Assembly (NCBI RefSeq): GCF_014323405.1
Contig: NZ_JACRWE010000003.1
Location: 434,001 to 498,000 of the forward strand
Direction of reading: 5' to 3'
Source of the DNA: Romboutsia faecis
GTDB lineage: Bacteria; Bacillota; Clostridia; Peptostreptococcales; Peptostreptococcaceae
DNA: 64,000 bases
Shown here: piece after piece, positions 1-9,521 of the stretch
Position numbering within the stretch: the first letter of the stretch is position 1
Layout of the letters: the number at the start of each line of letters is the position of its first letter
The notes under the pieces: model-generated
The model's database searches: none
The model's input: the letters and a program-made list of their open reading frames with translations, nothing else
Told to the model about the DNA's origin: nothing
Position numbers and translations under genes: made by a program

Positions 1-890
1 GGAGCTGTTTGACTTATCATATCTACACTTATATTTTTACTTGCAATGCATTCAAATAAACTTGAAACTTTATTTAAGTTTAAATCCTTTATAGTTAAAA
101 TAACTACGTCATTGCTAGTTGCAAGACCAGTTATAACTCTTTCTTCTAATCTCATATTTTCTCCACTCCTTATATACGTACCATTTAATTTTCCACACGA
201 AAGCCCTACATATACTTCTATATTGTACTTTTGAGCTAACTCTATACTTCTTGAATGCATTATCTGAGCACCTAAACTTGCAAGTTCTAACATTTCTTCA
301 TATTCAATTTCATTAAGCTTTTTAGCACCTTTATACTTTCTAGGGTCTGTAAAATATATACCATCTACATCTGTATAAATTTCACACTTGGCATTTAATT
401 TAACAGCTAATGCAACTGCAGATGTATCTGAACCACCCCTACCTAGGGTTGTCACATCTCCTTCATCATTTAAACCTTGAAAACCAGTCACTATAACTAC
501 CTTTCCTTTGTCTAAACTTTCTTTAATCTTAGATATATCTATGTCATCAATTTGAGATTTTCCATGATCACCGCTTGTATGTATATCAAGCTGATATGCA
601 TTGTAACTAATTGATTCACATCCAAGAGAAGACAAACTCATAGCTAAAAGTGATGCAGATATAATTTCACCAGTTGACATTAAAACATCTAACTCTCTTT
701 TATCTGGTCTATCAGTTATATCGTTTGCAAGCTTTATATAATCATCTGTCGTATCTCCCATTGCAGAAACTACTACTACTATTTTATTATCTACTTTTTT
801 TCTTTCAATTATATTTTTTGCAATTTCCTTTATTTTTTCAATACTACCTACAGAACTACCACCATATTTTTGAACAATAATGTTATTCAT
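1..890 (-). CDS. lysC: Aspartokinase, 3' end cut by window edge
   Basis: Phosphorylates L-aspartate, the first step toward lysine, threonine, methionine and diaminopimelate. About 296 codons are visible from the ATG at 888-890, which follows a GGGGGAT ribosome binding site. The N-terminus carries the KYGGSSVGS nucleotide-binding motif. The middle has the GRGGSDTSA and TDVDGIYFTDPR motifs of the amino-acid kinase fold. The visible end enters the C-terminal ACT region (VSSLFECIASKNISVDMISQTAP-like segment, consistent with regulatory ACT domains), and the rest lies before base 1. A lysine riboswitch sits in its leader, so lysine probably shuts it down by premature termination. Family assignment is firm. 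Confidence 0.95.
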   Translation of the reverse strand, partial: MNNIIVQKYGGSSVGSIEKIKEIAKNIIERKKVDNKIVVVVSAMGDTTDDYIKLANDITDRPDKRELDVLMSTGEIISASLLAMSLSSLGCESISYNAYQLDIHTSGDHGKSQIDDIDISKIKESLDKGKVVIVTGFQGLNDEGDVTTLGRGGSDTSAVALAVKLNAKCEIYTDVDGIYFTDPRKYKGAKKLNEIEYEEMLELASLGAQIMHSRSIELAQKYNIEVYVGLSCGKLNGTYIRSGENMRLEERVITGLATSNDVVILTIKDLNLNKVSSLFECIASKNISVDMISQTA

Positions 891-917
891 ATAATCCCCC
901 TTATACCTTATGGCTAA

Positions 918-950
918 AATAAAAACGCCCAAAGGTATACTTTGGACGTA
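918..950 (-). terminator. Riboswitch-controlled terminator of the aspartokinase leader
   Basis: On the minus strand an ACGTCCAAAG stem pairs with CTTTGGGCGT across a short loop and is followed by a T run. It lies between the lysine aptamer and the aspartokinase start, where the expression platform of an L-box is expected. Confidence 0.85.
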
Positions 951-959
951 ATTTTTTAC

Positions 960-1142
960 ACAAAGTAACCTTGTAGCTCACCACTTATTTTAATAAGCGA
1001 CAGTCTTGCACATATTCTGTACAAGTCCAGAAAAATTATCTGCCAATAATTTTTCTTCGGCTATATTTCCTTTCATTCATTATCAACACCTGCCAGTTCC
1101 AATGAATTACTATTAAATACAGCACCTCTACCCTAGGTACAT
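960..1142 (-). promoter_or_regulatory. Lysine riboswitch (L-box)
   Basis: On the minus strand the conserved L-box landmarks occur in order: AGAGGTGCTG, then AGTA, GCCGAAG, GGACTTG, ACTGTCGC and GTGAGCTACAAGG. The element lies immediately upstream of aspartokinase and is followed by a hairpin with a T run. By family knowledge, lysine binding would favour the terminator. The boundaries are approximate, taken from the outermost pairing segments. Confidence 0.9.
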
Positions 1143-1320
1143 TTAATTTGGTTTTTATTGGTTATTCTATTTAATATAGTTTTATCACACTATTTTTAAT
1201 ATTTCAACTATTAATCTATTTCTTATATAGTTTTTATTTATTTTTATATAAAATATTATTTACACGTTATTTATTATTATTTATATAAAATGATAAAATG
1301 CATATTTACTTAAAATAGGT

Positions 1321-1929
1321 CTATATATACCTGAATAATTTATTTAAAGTTGGATCAATAAAACTTACATTAGCATTTAAACTATTTATACTTAAATCGC
1401 GTGTATCTTTAGATGTAACTATAAGTACTTTTGGTAATTCAAAGAACGGAATAGTTGAGTCATTAATTTTATACTCTAAATTTGTATATTTAGATTTTTC
1501 TATATTTCCATCTATATCTATATCTACTAGAAGTTGATGTAATTCATTGTATCGATCTATATACTCAATAAATATATCAAAAGTTTCATTACCAACTTTA
1601 GAATTTCTATAAAATCTCTTTACTTCATACCCACCCATATTGATTCTAATAGCTAGTTCTGATCCAATAACAATTTTAACTAAATCCTTTCCCTTATACT
1701 GTTTACTTCCATTTAGATAATATACGTAGGAATTATCTCTATATCCGCTATAGTTAATATTGCATGGGTATTTTCTTAATGTATATTCATTACACATCTT
1801 TCTTAGTGTTTTTTTAAATGGTTTTCTACCATATCTTTTTTTAGGTGAGAAAACTTTTCCAACCTGTGTTTCTGTCATACATCTAACTCTACTAATTAAA
1901 AGTAATATTTCTTTTTCTATCCCCATCAT
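1321..1929 (-). CDS. Uncharacterised 202-aa protein
   Basis: I do not recognise a family with confidence. The start ATG at 1929 follows AGGGAGA at a spacing of 7. The N-terminal ~50 residues contain a helix-turn-helix-like stretch (ILLLISRVRCMTETQVGKVF) and are rich in Lys/Arg, followed by mixed alpha/beta sequence with the acidic segment VDIDIDGN. There is no signal peptide or membrane segment, so it is probably cytoplasmic. The overall look recalls replication-relaxation or plasmid-type winged-helix proteins, but this is only an impression. It is a single gene, with its own upstream AT-rich region and the lysine riboswitch downstream. Confidence 0.7.
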   Translation of the reverse strand: MMGIEKEILLLISRVRCMTETQVGKVFSPKKRYGRKPFKKTLRKMCNEYTLRKYPCNINYSGYRDNSYVYYLNGSKQYKGKDLVKIVIGSELAIRINMGGYEVKRFYRNSKVGNETFDIFIEYIDRYNELHQLLVDIDIDGNIEKSKYTNLEYKINDSTIPFFELPKVLIVTSKDTRDLSINSLNANVSFIDPTLNKLFRYI

Positions 1930-2065
1930 ACGCCAGTCTCCCTTGAGTCATTAATTTACCAAGTTGTACTAATATTATATTAAGTATATAAGGTAAAATT
2001 TCCATCTTTTAAGATTTTTTTTAATATTGTTTGATATGACAATAAAATATAACCTTACTATAATA

Positions 2066-2108
2066 AAAAAAGCATAAAACATATAAAAATATGTTTTATG
2101 CTTTTTAT
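2066..2108 (-). terminator. Hairpin terminator after the 568-aa membrane protein gene
   Basis: An AGCATAAAACATAT arm pairs perfectly with ATATGTTTTATGCT and is flanked by A and T runs on both sides, so it could act in both directions. It lies just past the stop codon at 2126. Confidence 0.85.
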
Positions 2109-2125
2109 TAAGAGTATATAACTCT

Positions 2126-3832
2126 TTATTGTTCTTGTATATTTTCCGATTCAGTATTCTCTGTTTTTGATTCCTCTATTGATAAAGAATTATCTGATTT
2201 ATTTTTCTGTGAAGTAGCACCTAAATTTAAATTATCAAATTCAATTATATCTACTACACCTGATTTACCTTCTTGATAAGCTATCTTTACCTTATCACCA
2301 ACTACAGTTAAAGGTAACTCTGTAGATACCTTAGAAGTTGCTACAAATATCTTATTATTATCAGAATCTATAGTTAAATAGTAATTAGTATTTCCACTTT
2401 TAACATCAGGGCTAATTCTTTTCACTACTCCTTCTATATCTTTTTTTGTTGTATCATTTTCTATACTTATATTATTTCCATCACTAGAAAGAGCTTCTCT
2501 ATAATTTATTAAAGCTTCATCTTTTGTTTCTCCTAAACCTAATATAGCAAAGTCTTCTACTGACACAAATGCAACCATCTTAACAAGACCAGCTTTATCT
2601 TTTAATGCAGAAACATATGTTGGTGTTCCTAATATATTATACATAACAGGGAAAGTAGCCTGATAATTCTTCTCTTGAACCTTACCCTCAGCAGATTTCA
2701 TAGCTGCTGTTTCTGTTGCTCCTGGTTGTTTATATAATTTAGCTTCTTTTGTACGAGTATCTACTAGCATAAATCCGATAGTAGATTCATCTCCACCAGA
2801 AGAAGTTATTCCGGTATACCAATATGATTTCCCATCATCTCCATATACTAAAGAAGTTCCTTCAGTAGCAACTAAAACTCCTTCTTCAGAAATTACAGAG
2901 TTTAAAAATCCTTTTACATAAAGTCCCCAATCGTTAATTTGATCTACTACAAACTGTTCTGGCTGAATTCTATCTATCCATCCTGGGGCATCTTCTATAG
3001 AATATCTACTAACCTCTCCAGTTTGTGCATCAACAACGGCTACTCCTATTGCATCAGAACCACTGAATCCAACTTTATGTTCATATAGACTTGTAACCCA
3101 ATATGGTCTACCCTCATCATTTACTTCTAGTGAAAACTCGGTCATACCCGCATTTACAATTCCATTTACGTACATATGTCTATGTAGATCTTGAAGGAAG
3201 TATGCATCTGGTTGATATACTATCTTTATAGGTTTTCCATCTAATTCTTGAACTAATCTAACATCTTGTGGATTACTTGCTGAAACCATAACATATCCAT
3301 TAGTTCCATCTAAATTTGTTATCCATTTAATAAAATCTCTATGTACTAATGGTGCTACCCAGTATAGTTCACCATTTACATTTTGTATATGAAATTTGCC
3401 TAATTTAGATATACTACCTACTGCAGGTATCTCTCCTAATTTTTTGTCTCCTAGCTTCATAGCCATTTCTTCATCTACTATACGAATATCCTTTACACTT
3501 ACTGGACTTACATCCTTATCAAAATTACTTTCTTCAACATTTCCAATAAGGCTTCTATATGATTTAGCATGGAATATTGGAGAAGATGTTACAAAAGGTA
3601 TTGCTGCTACAATTAATATTAATACTATAGCTATAAAAAAGTTGTTTTTTGCAATTTTTGAAGTTCTCTCTCCCTTATCAAACATCATGTCTAGTACTCC
3701 GGCTATAATAAAAAATACAATAATTGTTGAGAAGCCAGAGGTAAAATCAAGTCTTAGCACTGGTAGCTTTATAAATGCATATATTGCTACTAATATAAGT
3801 GCTATCCCGTAGGATTTTATATATCTTTTCAT
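2126..3832 (-). CDS. Large membrane-anchored protein, unknown function
   Basis: A 568-residue protein. The ATG at 3832 (MKRYIKS) was chosen because AAAGGAG lies 6 bases before it; an upstream in-frame start at 3874 has no such site. The N-terminal ~95 residues hold about three hydrophobic segments, and the rest should be extracytoplasmic. This part contains recurring modules of the form YW..., then a glycine-rich turn, then VDAQTGE or VDTRTKE, which recall PepSY-like beta repeats. The last ~100 residues look like an OB-type beta domain followed by a low-complexity acidic tail. The family is widespread as a hypothetical protein in Clostridia as far as I know; no enzymatic residues stand out. 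Confidence 0.8.
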   Translation of the reverse strand: MKRYIKSYGIALILVAIYAFIKLPVLRLDFTSGFSTIIVFFIIAGVLDMMFDKGERTSKIAKNNFFIAIVLILIVAAIPFVTSSPIFHAKSYRSLIGNVEESNFDKDVSPVSVKDIRIVDEEMAMKLGDKKLGEIPAVGSISKLGKFHIQNVNGELYWVAPLVHRDFIKWITNLDGTNGYVMVSASNPQDVRLVQELDGKPIKIVYQPDAYFLQDLHRHMYVNGIVNAGMTEFSLEVNDEGRPYWVTSLYEHKVGFSGSDAIGVAVVDAQTGEVSRYSIEDAPGWIDRIQPEQFVVDQINDWGLYVKGFLNSVISEEGVLVATEGTSLVYGDDGKSYWYTGITSSGGDESTIGFMLVDTRTKEAKLYKQPGATETAAMKSAEGKVQEKNYQATFPVMYNILGTPTYVSALKDKAGLVKMVAFVSVEDFAILGLGETKDEALINYREALSSDGNNISIENDTTKKDIEGVVKRISPDVKSGNTNYYLTIDSDNNKIFVATSKVSTELPLTVVGDKVKIAYQEGKSGVVDIIEFDNLNLGATSQKNKSDNSLSIEESKTENTESENIQEQ

Positions 3833-3884
3833 AAATACTCCTTTCAAAATAATCGTTACTACCATTATATCCATAATCTTACAA

Positions 3885-3917
3885 AAAATAAATACCCCTT
3901 AATTAAAAGGAGTATTT
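3885..3917 (-). terminator. Hairpin terminator after the papain-like protein gene
   Basis: An AATACTCCTT arm pairs with AAGGGGTATT with one mismatch. On the minus strand it is followed by a T-rich tract, just past the stop codon at 3930. Confidence 0.6.
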
Positions 3918-3929
3918 CTCTTAATAGTA

Positions 3930-4493
3930 TTATATTTTTGATATATAAGGAACATAATTTTTTGCCTCTTTTCCGTACTGAGACAAAAGTCCCTCATATT
4001 CTAATGTTAAATTTTCATTATCATAGAAAAAGTCCGGCCTTATACTACAAGATGGTTCATCAAATAAACCAACTTCACCTTTCATAAGCATGTCTGCTAC
4101 AAAGTGAGAACAAACATATTTATATTCAGCTTGTCTAGGTCTATTTAATGTTAAATAAATTAAAGCCATTACATCATAATCATACTTTTTTCTGTTTTCA
4201 CTAACGAACATTATATTATTATATATATTATTATATTGTAAGTCTGTAACATCTAGTGAGTACACCCTACACATAGTATTTTTTCTAATTGCGTATAAAC
4301 CTTCATCTATTTTTTCCTCAACAAACCCTGCAAAAATAGGAGTTTTAGGATTTAGTCTTCCAAAAGAATACATAGGATTCAATTCTTCGTTCAATGCTAT
4401 TGATACATGTGCATACGGGGTTTTACTGATTTTTCTTATTAAATAAGATAATACTGTTCCTGTATAGGTTGTTATTATATATATCTTCTTCAT
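3930..4493 (-). CDS. Permuted papain-like (YiiX/NlpC-P60-type) protein
   Basis: A 187-aa protein with no signal peptide. Two motifs suggest a permuted NlpC/P60-like thiol hydrolase fold: TPYAHVSIAL with His29, and YVCSHFVADML with Cys128. In permuted papain-like enzymes the His precedes the Cys as it does here. Possible substrates are peptides or lipid amides, but none can be assigned. The start ATG at 4493 follows a GGGGGAA site. It is monocistronic in appearance, between the DedA-like gene upstream and a terminator downstream. Confidence 0.65.
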   Translation of the reverse strand: MKKIYIITTYTGTVLSYLIRKISKTPYAHVSIALNEELNPMYSFGRLNPKTPIFAGFVEEKIDEGLYAIRKNTMCRVYSLDVTDLQYNNIYNNIMFVSENRKKYDYDVMALIYLTLNRPRQAEYKYVCSHFVADMLMKGEVGLFDEPSCSIRPDFFYDNENLTLEYEGLLSQYGKEAKNYVPYISKI

Positions 4494-4587
4494 TTCTTCC
4501 CCCTAAGTTAATTTAATTATAACTTTTTATATAATAGCACATCTATCATAAGAATTCAAATTTATTACGTAAATGTAAGAATTAAAT

Positions 4588-5166
4588 CTATAAATTATCT
4601 TCTTTATGCACTTTATTATTTATGTTTTTACCAATAATCCATGATATTAAAATAAACATCGTAAATAAAATTATCTTTAATGGATTTCTAAAAAAGCCTT
4701 CAATATCTTCACCTACATAACTTATAAATAAAAACATAACAAATTTTCCACATACCATTCCACTTACAAAAGTTTTCATATCAAATTTAACTAATCCACT
4801 TACAATAGTAATAAGAAAGTCTGAAATAAAAGGACAAACATAAGTTATAAAAATCATGCTAAACCCCTGTTTTTTAATAAATTCTGTCAATTTTTCATTT
4901 TTTTGTCTATTTCTATATTTGTCAAATATTTTTAATTTAGATATTTTTCTAGCACAATAATAAAGTAAAATTGAAGCAATACATGATCCTGCCCATGATA
5001 TAAAAAATCCAAGCCACATTCCAAATATCATTGAATTTGCCAATACTATACCAACTAAAGGTAAAATCGGTATAAAACTTTCTATTGCTGTTAAAAAAAA
5101 TGCAATAAAAGCCGATAGTATCTTATATTGAGCAACTGAATATAAAATCTGCTCCACTAGTATCAC
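4588..5166 (-). CDS. DedA/TVP38-type (VTT domain) membrane protein
   Basis: A 192-residue integral membrane protein with about five hydrophobic segments. The segment FFLTAIESFIPILPLVG followed by WAGSCIASILLYYCARK matches the re-entrant hairpin and following region of VTT/SNARE-associated DedA-like proteins. Family members scramble or transport phospholipids or undecaprenyl phosphate; which one applies here is not visible. The C-terminus is basic and likely cytoplasmic. It lies 16 bp downstream of the 205-aa anchored protein gene and probably shares its transcript. Confidence 0.8.
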   Translation of the reverse strand: MILVEQILYSVAQYKILSAFIAFFLTAIESFIPILPLVGIVLANSMIFGMWLGFFISWAGSCIASILLYYCARKISKLKIFDKYRNRQKNEKLTEFIKKQGFSMIFITYVCPFISDFLITIVSGLVKFDMKTFVSGMVCGKFVMFLFISYVGEDIEGFFRNPLKIILFTMFILISWIIGKNINNKVHKEDNL

Positions 5167-5182
5167 CTACTTTAATGTCAAT

Positions 5183-5800
5183 TTACTTTGTATTATACTC
5201 TCCAATAAATTCAATAATATCTGTAGCTGTCACAAATATATTTAAAATAACTTTATCTTTAATAACTTCTATAGTTTCTATTTTTAAAGGTTCTATATAA
5301 GAGCTACCAACTATTATTTCATTTTTTTCTATTTCAAAAGGTAATGTGTTCATATTTGATTTAAGTACAGCACTAACTATGCTATTAGGAAGTTTTAGTT
5401 TACCTATTTTTACATCTTTTAATTTAAGGTGTAAATTATTACCAATTATGCTTGGATAAATATTAACTTCATATTGAGTATCTATAAAGTTTAAAATCCT
5501 ATATGGAGCCTTTATTTTTATAAAATCATCATGTAATGTTGTTTCATTACGCTTAAATTCCTCTATATTATACTTTGTTATTACAGTATATAAAATATCT
5601 CTAAATTCTTCTTGTGATATTTCTAATATTCCTTTTAACCTGATAGGATTATTTAAAATTTCAAAAGACTCTATAAAGTTATCTTTTAATAAATCCTCTA
5701 TGGTGATTATTTTATTATTAGTATCTAAAGTTACTTTTTCAGATGGTAAAAGCATAAAATAAGCACCACCTAGAAGTATCGTAATTATAACCACTATCAT
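5183..5800 (-). CDS. Membrane-anchored extracytoplasmic protein (YpmS-like)
   Basis: A single N-terminal membrane segment (VVIITILLGGAYFMLL) is followed by about 180 residues of beta-rich sequence without catalytic motifs. Overall it resembles the YpmS/DUF2140 type of small anchored proteins, which is a tentative match. The first ATG is at 5800, but the AAGGAGAG ribosome binding site lies 26 bases before it. In-frame ATA (5822-5824) or ATT (5825-5830) codons sit at the proper distance, and starting there would add a basic leader (KGTKT) before the membrane helix. The true start is therefore uncertain. Likely cotranscribed with the downstream DedA-like gene. Confidence 0.65.
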   Translation of the reverse strand: MIVVIITILLGGAYFMLLPSEKVTLDTNNKIITIEDLLKDNFIESFEILNNPIRLKGILEISQEEFRDILYTVITKYNIEEFKRNETTLHDDFIKIKAPYRILNFIDTQYEVNIYPSIIGNNLHLKLKDVKIGKLKLPNSIVSAVLKSNMNTLPFEIEKNEIIVGSSYIEPLKIETIEVIKDKVILNIFVTATDIIEFIGEYNTK

Positions 5801-5830
5801 TATTAATGTTTTTGTACCTTTTATAATAAT

Positions 5831-6183
5831 CTCTCCTTCCTCAACCTAAAATTGATACTATTAATTACCAATATATAAAAATATATTTAATTAAAGCTCT
5901 GATAAGTTTATTTTTAAACTATAATAAATTTATATTTATAGAATTATAATTTACAATAAAAAAAATTATAATACTAACATAAAATTTTTAATTTTGTTCA
6001 ATACTCTTAAATATAATATCTAATGAAATTACATAATGAAATAATGTCGTAAATTTAATTATTTAATCTTTATTTGTTATTTATATCTTTATTTTTTTGC
6101 TATATTGCATTAAAATTAATAATATGGAATTATAGTATCATTTTTACTATATAGAAACTATTTGAAATTGAGAGGTACAAATT
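5831..6183. other. AT-rich divergent intergenic region
   Basis: About 350 bases with no convincing open frame on either strand. It should hold the divergent promoters for the 205-aa anchored protein (minus) and glnS (plus). I saw no T-box landmark (no TGGNACCGCG-like antiterminator and no terminator before glnS) and no other riboswitch. The glnS ribosome binding site GAGAGG lies at its end. Confidence 0.6.
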
Positions 6184-7848
6184 ATGTCAAATGAAACTAA
6201 TTCATCTAACTTTATAAGAAATATAATTATAAATGATTTAGAGACAGGTAAACATGACAGCATAATAACTCGTTTTCCACCAGAACCAAACGGGTATTTA
6301 CATATAGGTCATGCAAAAAGTATATGCCTAAACTTTGGGCTTGCAAAGGAATTCAACGGAAAAGTTAACTTAAGATTTGATGATACAAATCCAGTTAAAG
6401 AAGATGTTGAATACGTAAACTCTATAAAAGAAGATGTTCAGTGGCTAGGATTTGATTGGAATAACTTATTCTTTGCATCTGATTACTTCGATGAAATGTA
6501 CAATAGAGCGTTACTTTTAATAAAAAAAGGTAAAGCTTATGTTTGTGATTTAAGTCCAGAAGAAATGAGAGAATACCGTGGAACTTTAACTGAGCCAGGT
6601 AAAGATAGTCCATACAGAAACAGAACTGTAGAAGAAAACTTAAATTTATTCGAAAGAATGAAAAATGGAGAGTTTAAAGATGGAGAAAAAGTTTTAAGAG
6701 CTAAAATAGATATGTCTTCTCCTAACATAAACTTTAGAGATCCAATAATATATAGAATAGCGCATGCTTCTCATCATAATACAGGAAACAAGTGGTGTAT
6801 ATATCCAATGTACTGCTTTGCTCATCCACTTGAAGATGCTATTGAAGGTATAACACATTCAATATGTACCCTTGAATTTGAAGATCAAAGACCAATTTAC
6901 GATTGGTTTGTGAGAGAATGTGAAATGGAAAATATTCCGAGACAAATAGAGTTTGCTAGACTTAACTTAACTAACACTGTTATGAGTAAAAGAAAGTTAA
7001 AGCAACTTGTTGATGAAGGTATAGTTGATGGATGGGATGACCCTCGTATGCCTACTATATCAGGTGTTAGAAGAAGAGGATATACGCCGGAATCAATACG
7101 TAATTTCTGTTCTGAAATAGGTGTAGCTAGAGCTGACTCTAAAGTAGATAGTCAATTATTAGACCACTTCTTAAGAGAAGACTTACAACCTAAGGCTCCA
7201 CTTGTAATGGGTGTCCTAAAACCATTAAAATTAGTTATAACTAACTATCCAGAAGGTCAAACTGAGATGTTAGATATAGAAAACAATGCTAAAGATGAAA
7301 CTAAAGGAACTAGACAAGTTTCATTCTCTAGAGAATTATATATAGAACAAGAAGATTTCATGGAAGAACCAATAAAGAAATACTTCAGATTATTCCCAGG
7401 AAACGAAGTTCGTTTAAAAGGTGCTTACTTTGTTAAGTGTACTGATGTAATAAAAGATGAAAATGGAAACGTTGTAGAAGTACATTGTACATATGATCCA
7501 GAAACTAAAAGTGGATCAGGATTTACAGGTCGTAAGGTTAAAGCAACTATACATTGGGTAGATGCTAATAACTGTAAGCCATGTGAGTTTAGATTATTTG
7601 AACCATTAATATTAGATGATGCTCCAGAAAATGAAGGAAAGCACTTCTTAGATCAAATAAATGAATCTTCAATAGAAATATTACAAGGATTCGCTGAGAC
7701 AACTCAATTAAAAGATGCTAAACCATTAGATAAATTCCAATTCGTTAGAAATGGTTTCTATAGTGTAGATACAAAATACACTACTGATGATAAGTTAGTA
7801 TTTAATAGAATAGTTCCACTAAAGAGTTCTTTTAAACCTGGAAAATAA
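6184..7848 (+). CDS. glnS: Glutaminyl-tRNA synthetase
   Basis: Charges tRNA-Gln with glutamine in the cytoplasm. At 554 aa it has the usual length. The class I signature [15 protein letters not shown] lies at residues 32-46 and the KMSKS equivalent VMSKRKL at 266-272. The TRFPPEPNG and LRFDDTNP segments are typical of GlnRS rather than GluRS. Clostridia often also use the GatCAB transamidation route, so direct charging by GlnRS is notable but common in this group. It stands alone and ends in a strong terminator shared with the convergent lipid kinase gene. Confidence 0.97.
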   Translation: MSNETNSSNFIRNIIINDLETGKHDSIITRFPPEPNGYLHIGHAKSICLNFGLAKEFNGKVNLRFDDTNPVKEDVEYVNSIKEDVQWLGFDWNNLFFASDYFDEMYNRALLLIKKGKAYVCDLSPEEMREYRGTLTEPGKDSPYRNRTVEENLNLFERMKNGEFKDGEKVLRAKIDMSSPNINFRDPIIYRIAHASHHNTGNKWCIYPMYCFAHPLEDAIEGITHSICTLEFEDQRPIYDWFVRECEMENIPRQIEFARLNLTNTVMSKRKLKQLVDEGIVDGWDDPRMPTISGVRRRGYTPESIRNFCSEIGVARADSKVDSQLLDHFLREDLQPKAPLVMGVLKPLKLVITNYPEGQTEMLDIENNAKDETKGTRQVSFSRELYIEQEDFMEEPIKKYFRLFPGNEVRLKGAYFVKCTDVIKDENGNVVEVHCTYDPETKSGSGFTGRKVKATIHWVDANNCKPCEFRLFEPLILDDAPENEGKHFLDQINESSIEILQGFAETTQLKDAKPLDKFQFVRNGFYSVDTKYTTDDKLVFNRIVPLKSSFKPGK

Positions 7849-7850
7849 TA

Positions 7851-7890
7851 AAAAATCGGAAATAGACTAAAATGTTTATTTCCGATTTTT
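7851..7890. terminator. Bidirectional terminator between glnS and lipid kinase
   Basis: An AAAAATCGGAAATA arm pairs with TATTTCCGATTTTT (with a shifted A) across a short loop. A runs on one side and T runs on the other let it serve both convergent genes. Confidence 0.9.
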
Positions 7891-7893
7891 TAT

Positions 7894-8781
7894 TTAATTA
7901 CATCCTAATATTTCTATTCCATCTTTAATGCATTCTATTTCTAATGGAAAATCTGGACCTTTTTCACCATCAATATCTGTAATTAAGTCATCATTGCACT
8001 CTATTATAACTTTCTTAGTTTTAAAGTACAATAAATCTTCTTCATTATAGTGGTCTAAATGTTCTCCTTTTAAGGTACTTATAAGAACAGGAATTGATTT
8101 TGGAAGTGGTGTTGCTTTAAATATTATAACATCCAAATAACCATCATCTAATTCAGACTTATATGCTAAATTAATATTTCCTGCAGTTTTTCCATTGAAT
8201 ACAAGCATTAGATACATATCTCCAATGTATATAACCTCATCCGAATGTACCTTTATATTAAACTGTCTCAAATGCAATGCCTCTTCTATTCCCTTTATAT
8301 AATATGAAACTTTCCCCATAGAATTTTTAAATTCCGTGTTTATCTTTTGAGATACATCTGTAAACATTCCTGCACTAGCCACATTTATAAAAAATTTATT
8401 ATTAACTTTTCCAATGTCAATTTTTTTTGGCTTAGAATTAATTATATTTACTATGGATTCTTTAACATTAAAAGGTAAACTTAAGGCATTAGCAAAATCA
8501 TTAGCTGTTCCTGTTGGTAATATACCAATAGGCTTATTAATCTCTAATTCTTTCATAACATTTAAAACCATATCCACCGTACCATCTCCACCTGAAATCA
8601 ATACATGTTCATAGCTATCATCTATATCTATAAATGCATCTTCAATGGGATTTTGTTTATTTAGCCTATATGGAATTAATATATATCCATAACTTTGATA
8701 AATTTCTATTATAAAATCTAATTTATTGACAATAGATCTTTCCCCAGAATTAGGATTATATACTAGCTTTACCTTTTTCAT
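7894..8781 (-). CDS. Diacylglycerol/sphingosine-type lipid kinase (DagK/YegS family)
   Basis: Likely phosphorylates diacylglycerol at the inner face of the membrane, recycling it into phosphatidic acid. At 295 aa it has the family length. The nucleotide-binding loop SGGDGTVDMV is at residues 63-72, preceded by the N-terminal VYNPNSG motif and followed by GILPTGTANDFA, all diagnostic of the DAGK catalytic domain. The C-terminal beta domain contains the TDIDGE segment. No signal peptide is present. The start ATG at 8781 follows AGGAGG. Substrate choice between diacylglycerol and another lipid cannot be read from the sequence. Confidence 0.9.
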   Translation of the reverse strand: MKKVKLVYNPNSGERSIVNKLDFIIEIYQSYGYILIPYRLNKQNPIEDAFIDIDDSYEHVLISGGDGTVDMVLNVMKELEINKPIGILPTGTANDFANALSLPFNVKESIVNIINSKPKKIDIGKVNNKFFINVASAGMFTDVSQKINTEFKNSMGKVSYYIKGIEEALHLRQFNIKVHSDEVIYIGDMYLMLVFNGKTAGNINLAYKSELDDGYLDVIIFKATPLPKSIPVLISTLKGEHLDHYNEEDLLYFKTKKVIIECNDDLITDIDGEKGPDFPLEIECIKDGIEILGCN

Positions 8782-8800
8782 TATTCCTCCTTACTGCATA

Positions 8801-9442
8801 TTAATATCCAAAGTTTTCATTTAAAAATATTACATGCATTCTTCCAGCTGTTCTTTGTCTTTTTATTAATGTATACTCACAACAGATTCTTCCTGGACTT
8901 GAACAATCCATACATTGTCCTGTTGATGCACATGGTGTCTTACAACTTAATCTTTTTGTATTTGCAGGAGCACATATTTCTTTATTTCTGCTTATAGCTT
9001 CGTCAACATCCTTAACAATTTTATTAACACCAACAATTAATATAACTTTGTCTGGTCCATAAAGCATTGCTGCTACTCGATTGCCATTACCATCTACATT
9101 ATATAGTTCACCATTTTCCGTAACAGCATTTGTGCTTGCAAAATAAGCATCTGCATAAAAAGACTTTCTATATATTTCTTTCATATCATCAGCAGAAAGA
9201 TTGGCTTGATATCTATCTAAAAAATTATACTTTCCATTTCTAAGATAATCTATTACGTTAGTTTCAAATAAAGTCATTGAACCCCCACATGCTACTAAGT
9301 CACCTTCATTTATAAGTTCTTCTATTTGATTTAAAAGTTCTTCTTCGTTATTTACTAAATAAGCACACATGTTATTTTTTTCTAGAGCTTTCATAGTTCT
9401 TTCTATTTTTTTTTCATTAACCCATTTAACATTATTATCCAT
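8801..9442 (-). CDS. LUD-domain protein (lactate utilisation type)
   Basis: A 213-aa protein of the LUD/DUF1121 family, related to the LutC/LutB regions of lactate oxidation proteins. The start at 9442 (MDNNVKW) follows GGAGG; the longer frame beginning at 9484 has no site. The central segment has VACGGSMTLFET and TENGELYNVDGNGNRVAAM, typical of the domain. The C-terminus has a cysteine-rich stretch (CKTPCASTGQCMDC) that could bind metal or an iron-sulfur cluster. Standalone LUD proteins are common in Clostridia and their substrate is unsettled. It lies between the lipid kinase and the ferredoxin-like protein genes on the same strand. Confidence 0.85.
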   Translation of the reverse strand: MDNNVKWVNEKKIERTMKALEKNNMCAYLVNNEEELLNQIEELINEGDLVACGGSMTLFETNVIDYLRNGKYNFLDRYQANLSADDMKEIYRKSFYADAYFASTNAVTENGELYNVDGNGNRVAAMLYGPDKVILIVGVNKIVKDVDEAISRNKEICAPANTKRLSCKTPCASTGQCMDCSSPGRICCEYTLIKRQRTAGRMHVIFLNENFGY

Positions 9443-9521
9443 ACTCAACCTCCAGTAAATTTTATTACTATCTATAAATATCATACTCTATTATTTTAAC
9501 ATAATTGCTTATTTTTAACAT

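Noticed and set aside
674..880. Plus-strand open frame inside aspartokinase
   Set aside because: It is antisense to a clearly recognised enzyme and lacks a ribosome binding site.
3396..3812. 138-codon plus-strand frame opposite the 568-aa protein
   Set aside because: It is antisense to a better-supported gene, with no proper start site and the low-complexity composition of a shadow frame.
5831..6183. T-box leader for glnS
   Set aside because: No T-box core or terminator is present before the gene.
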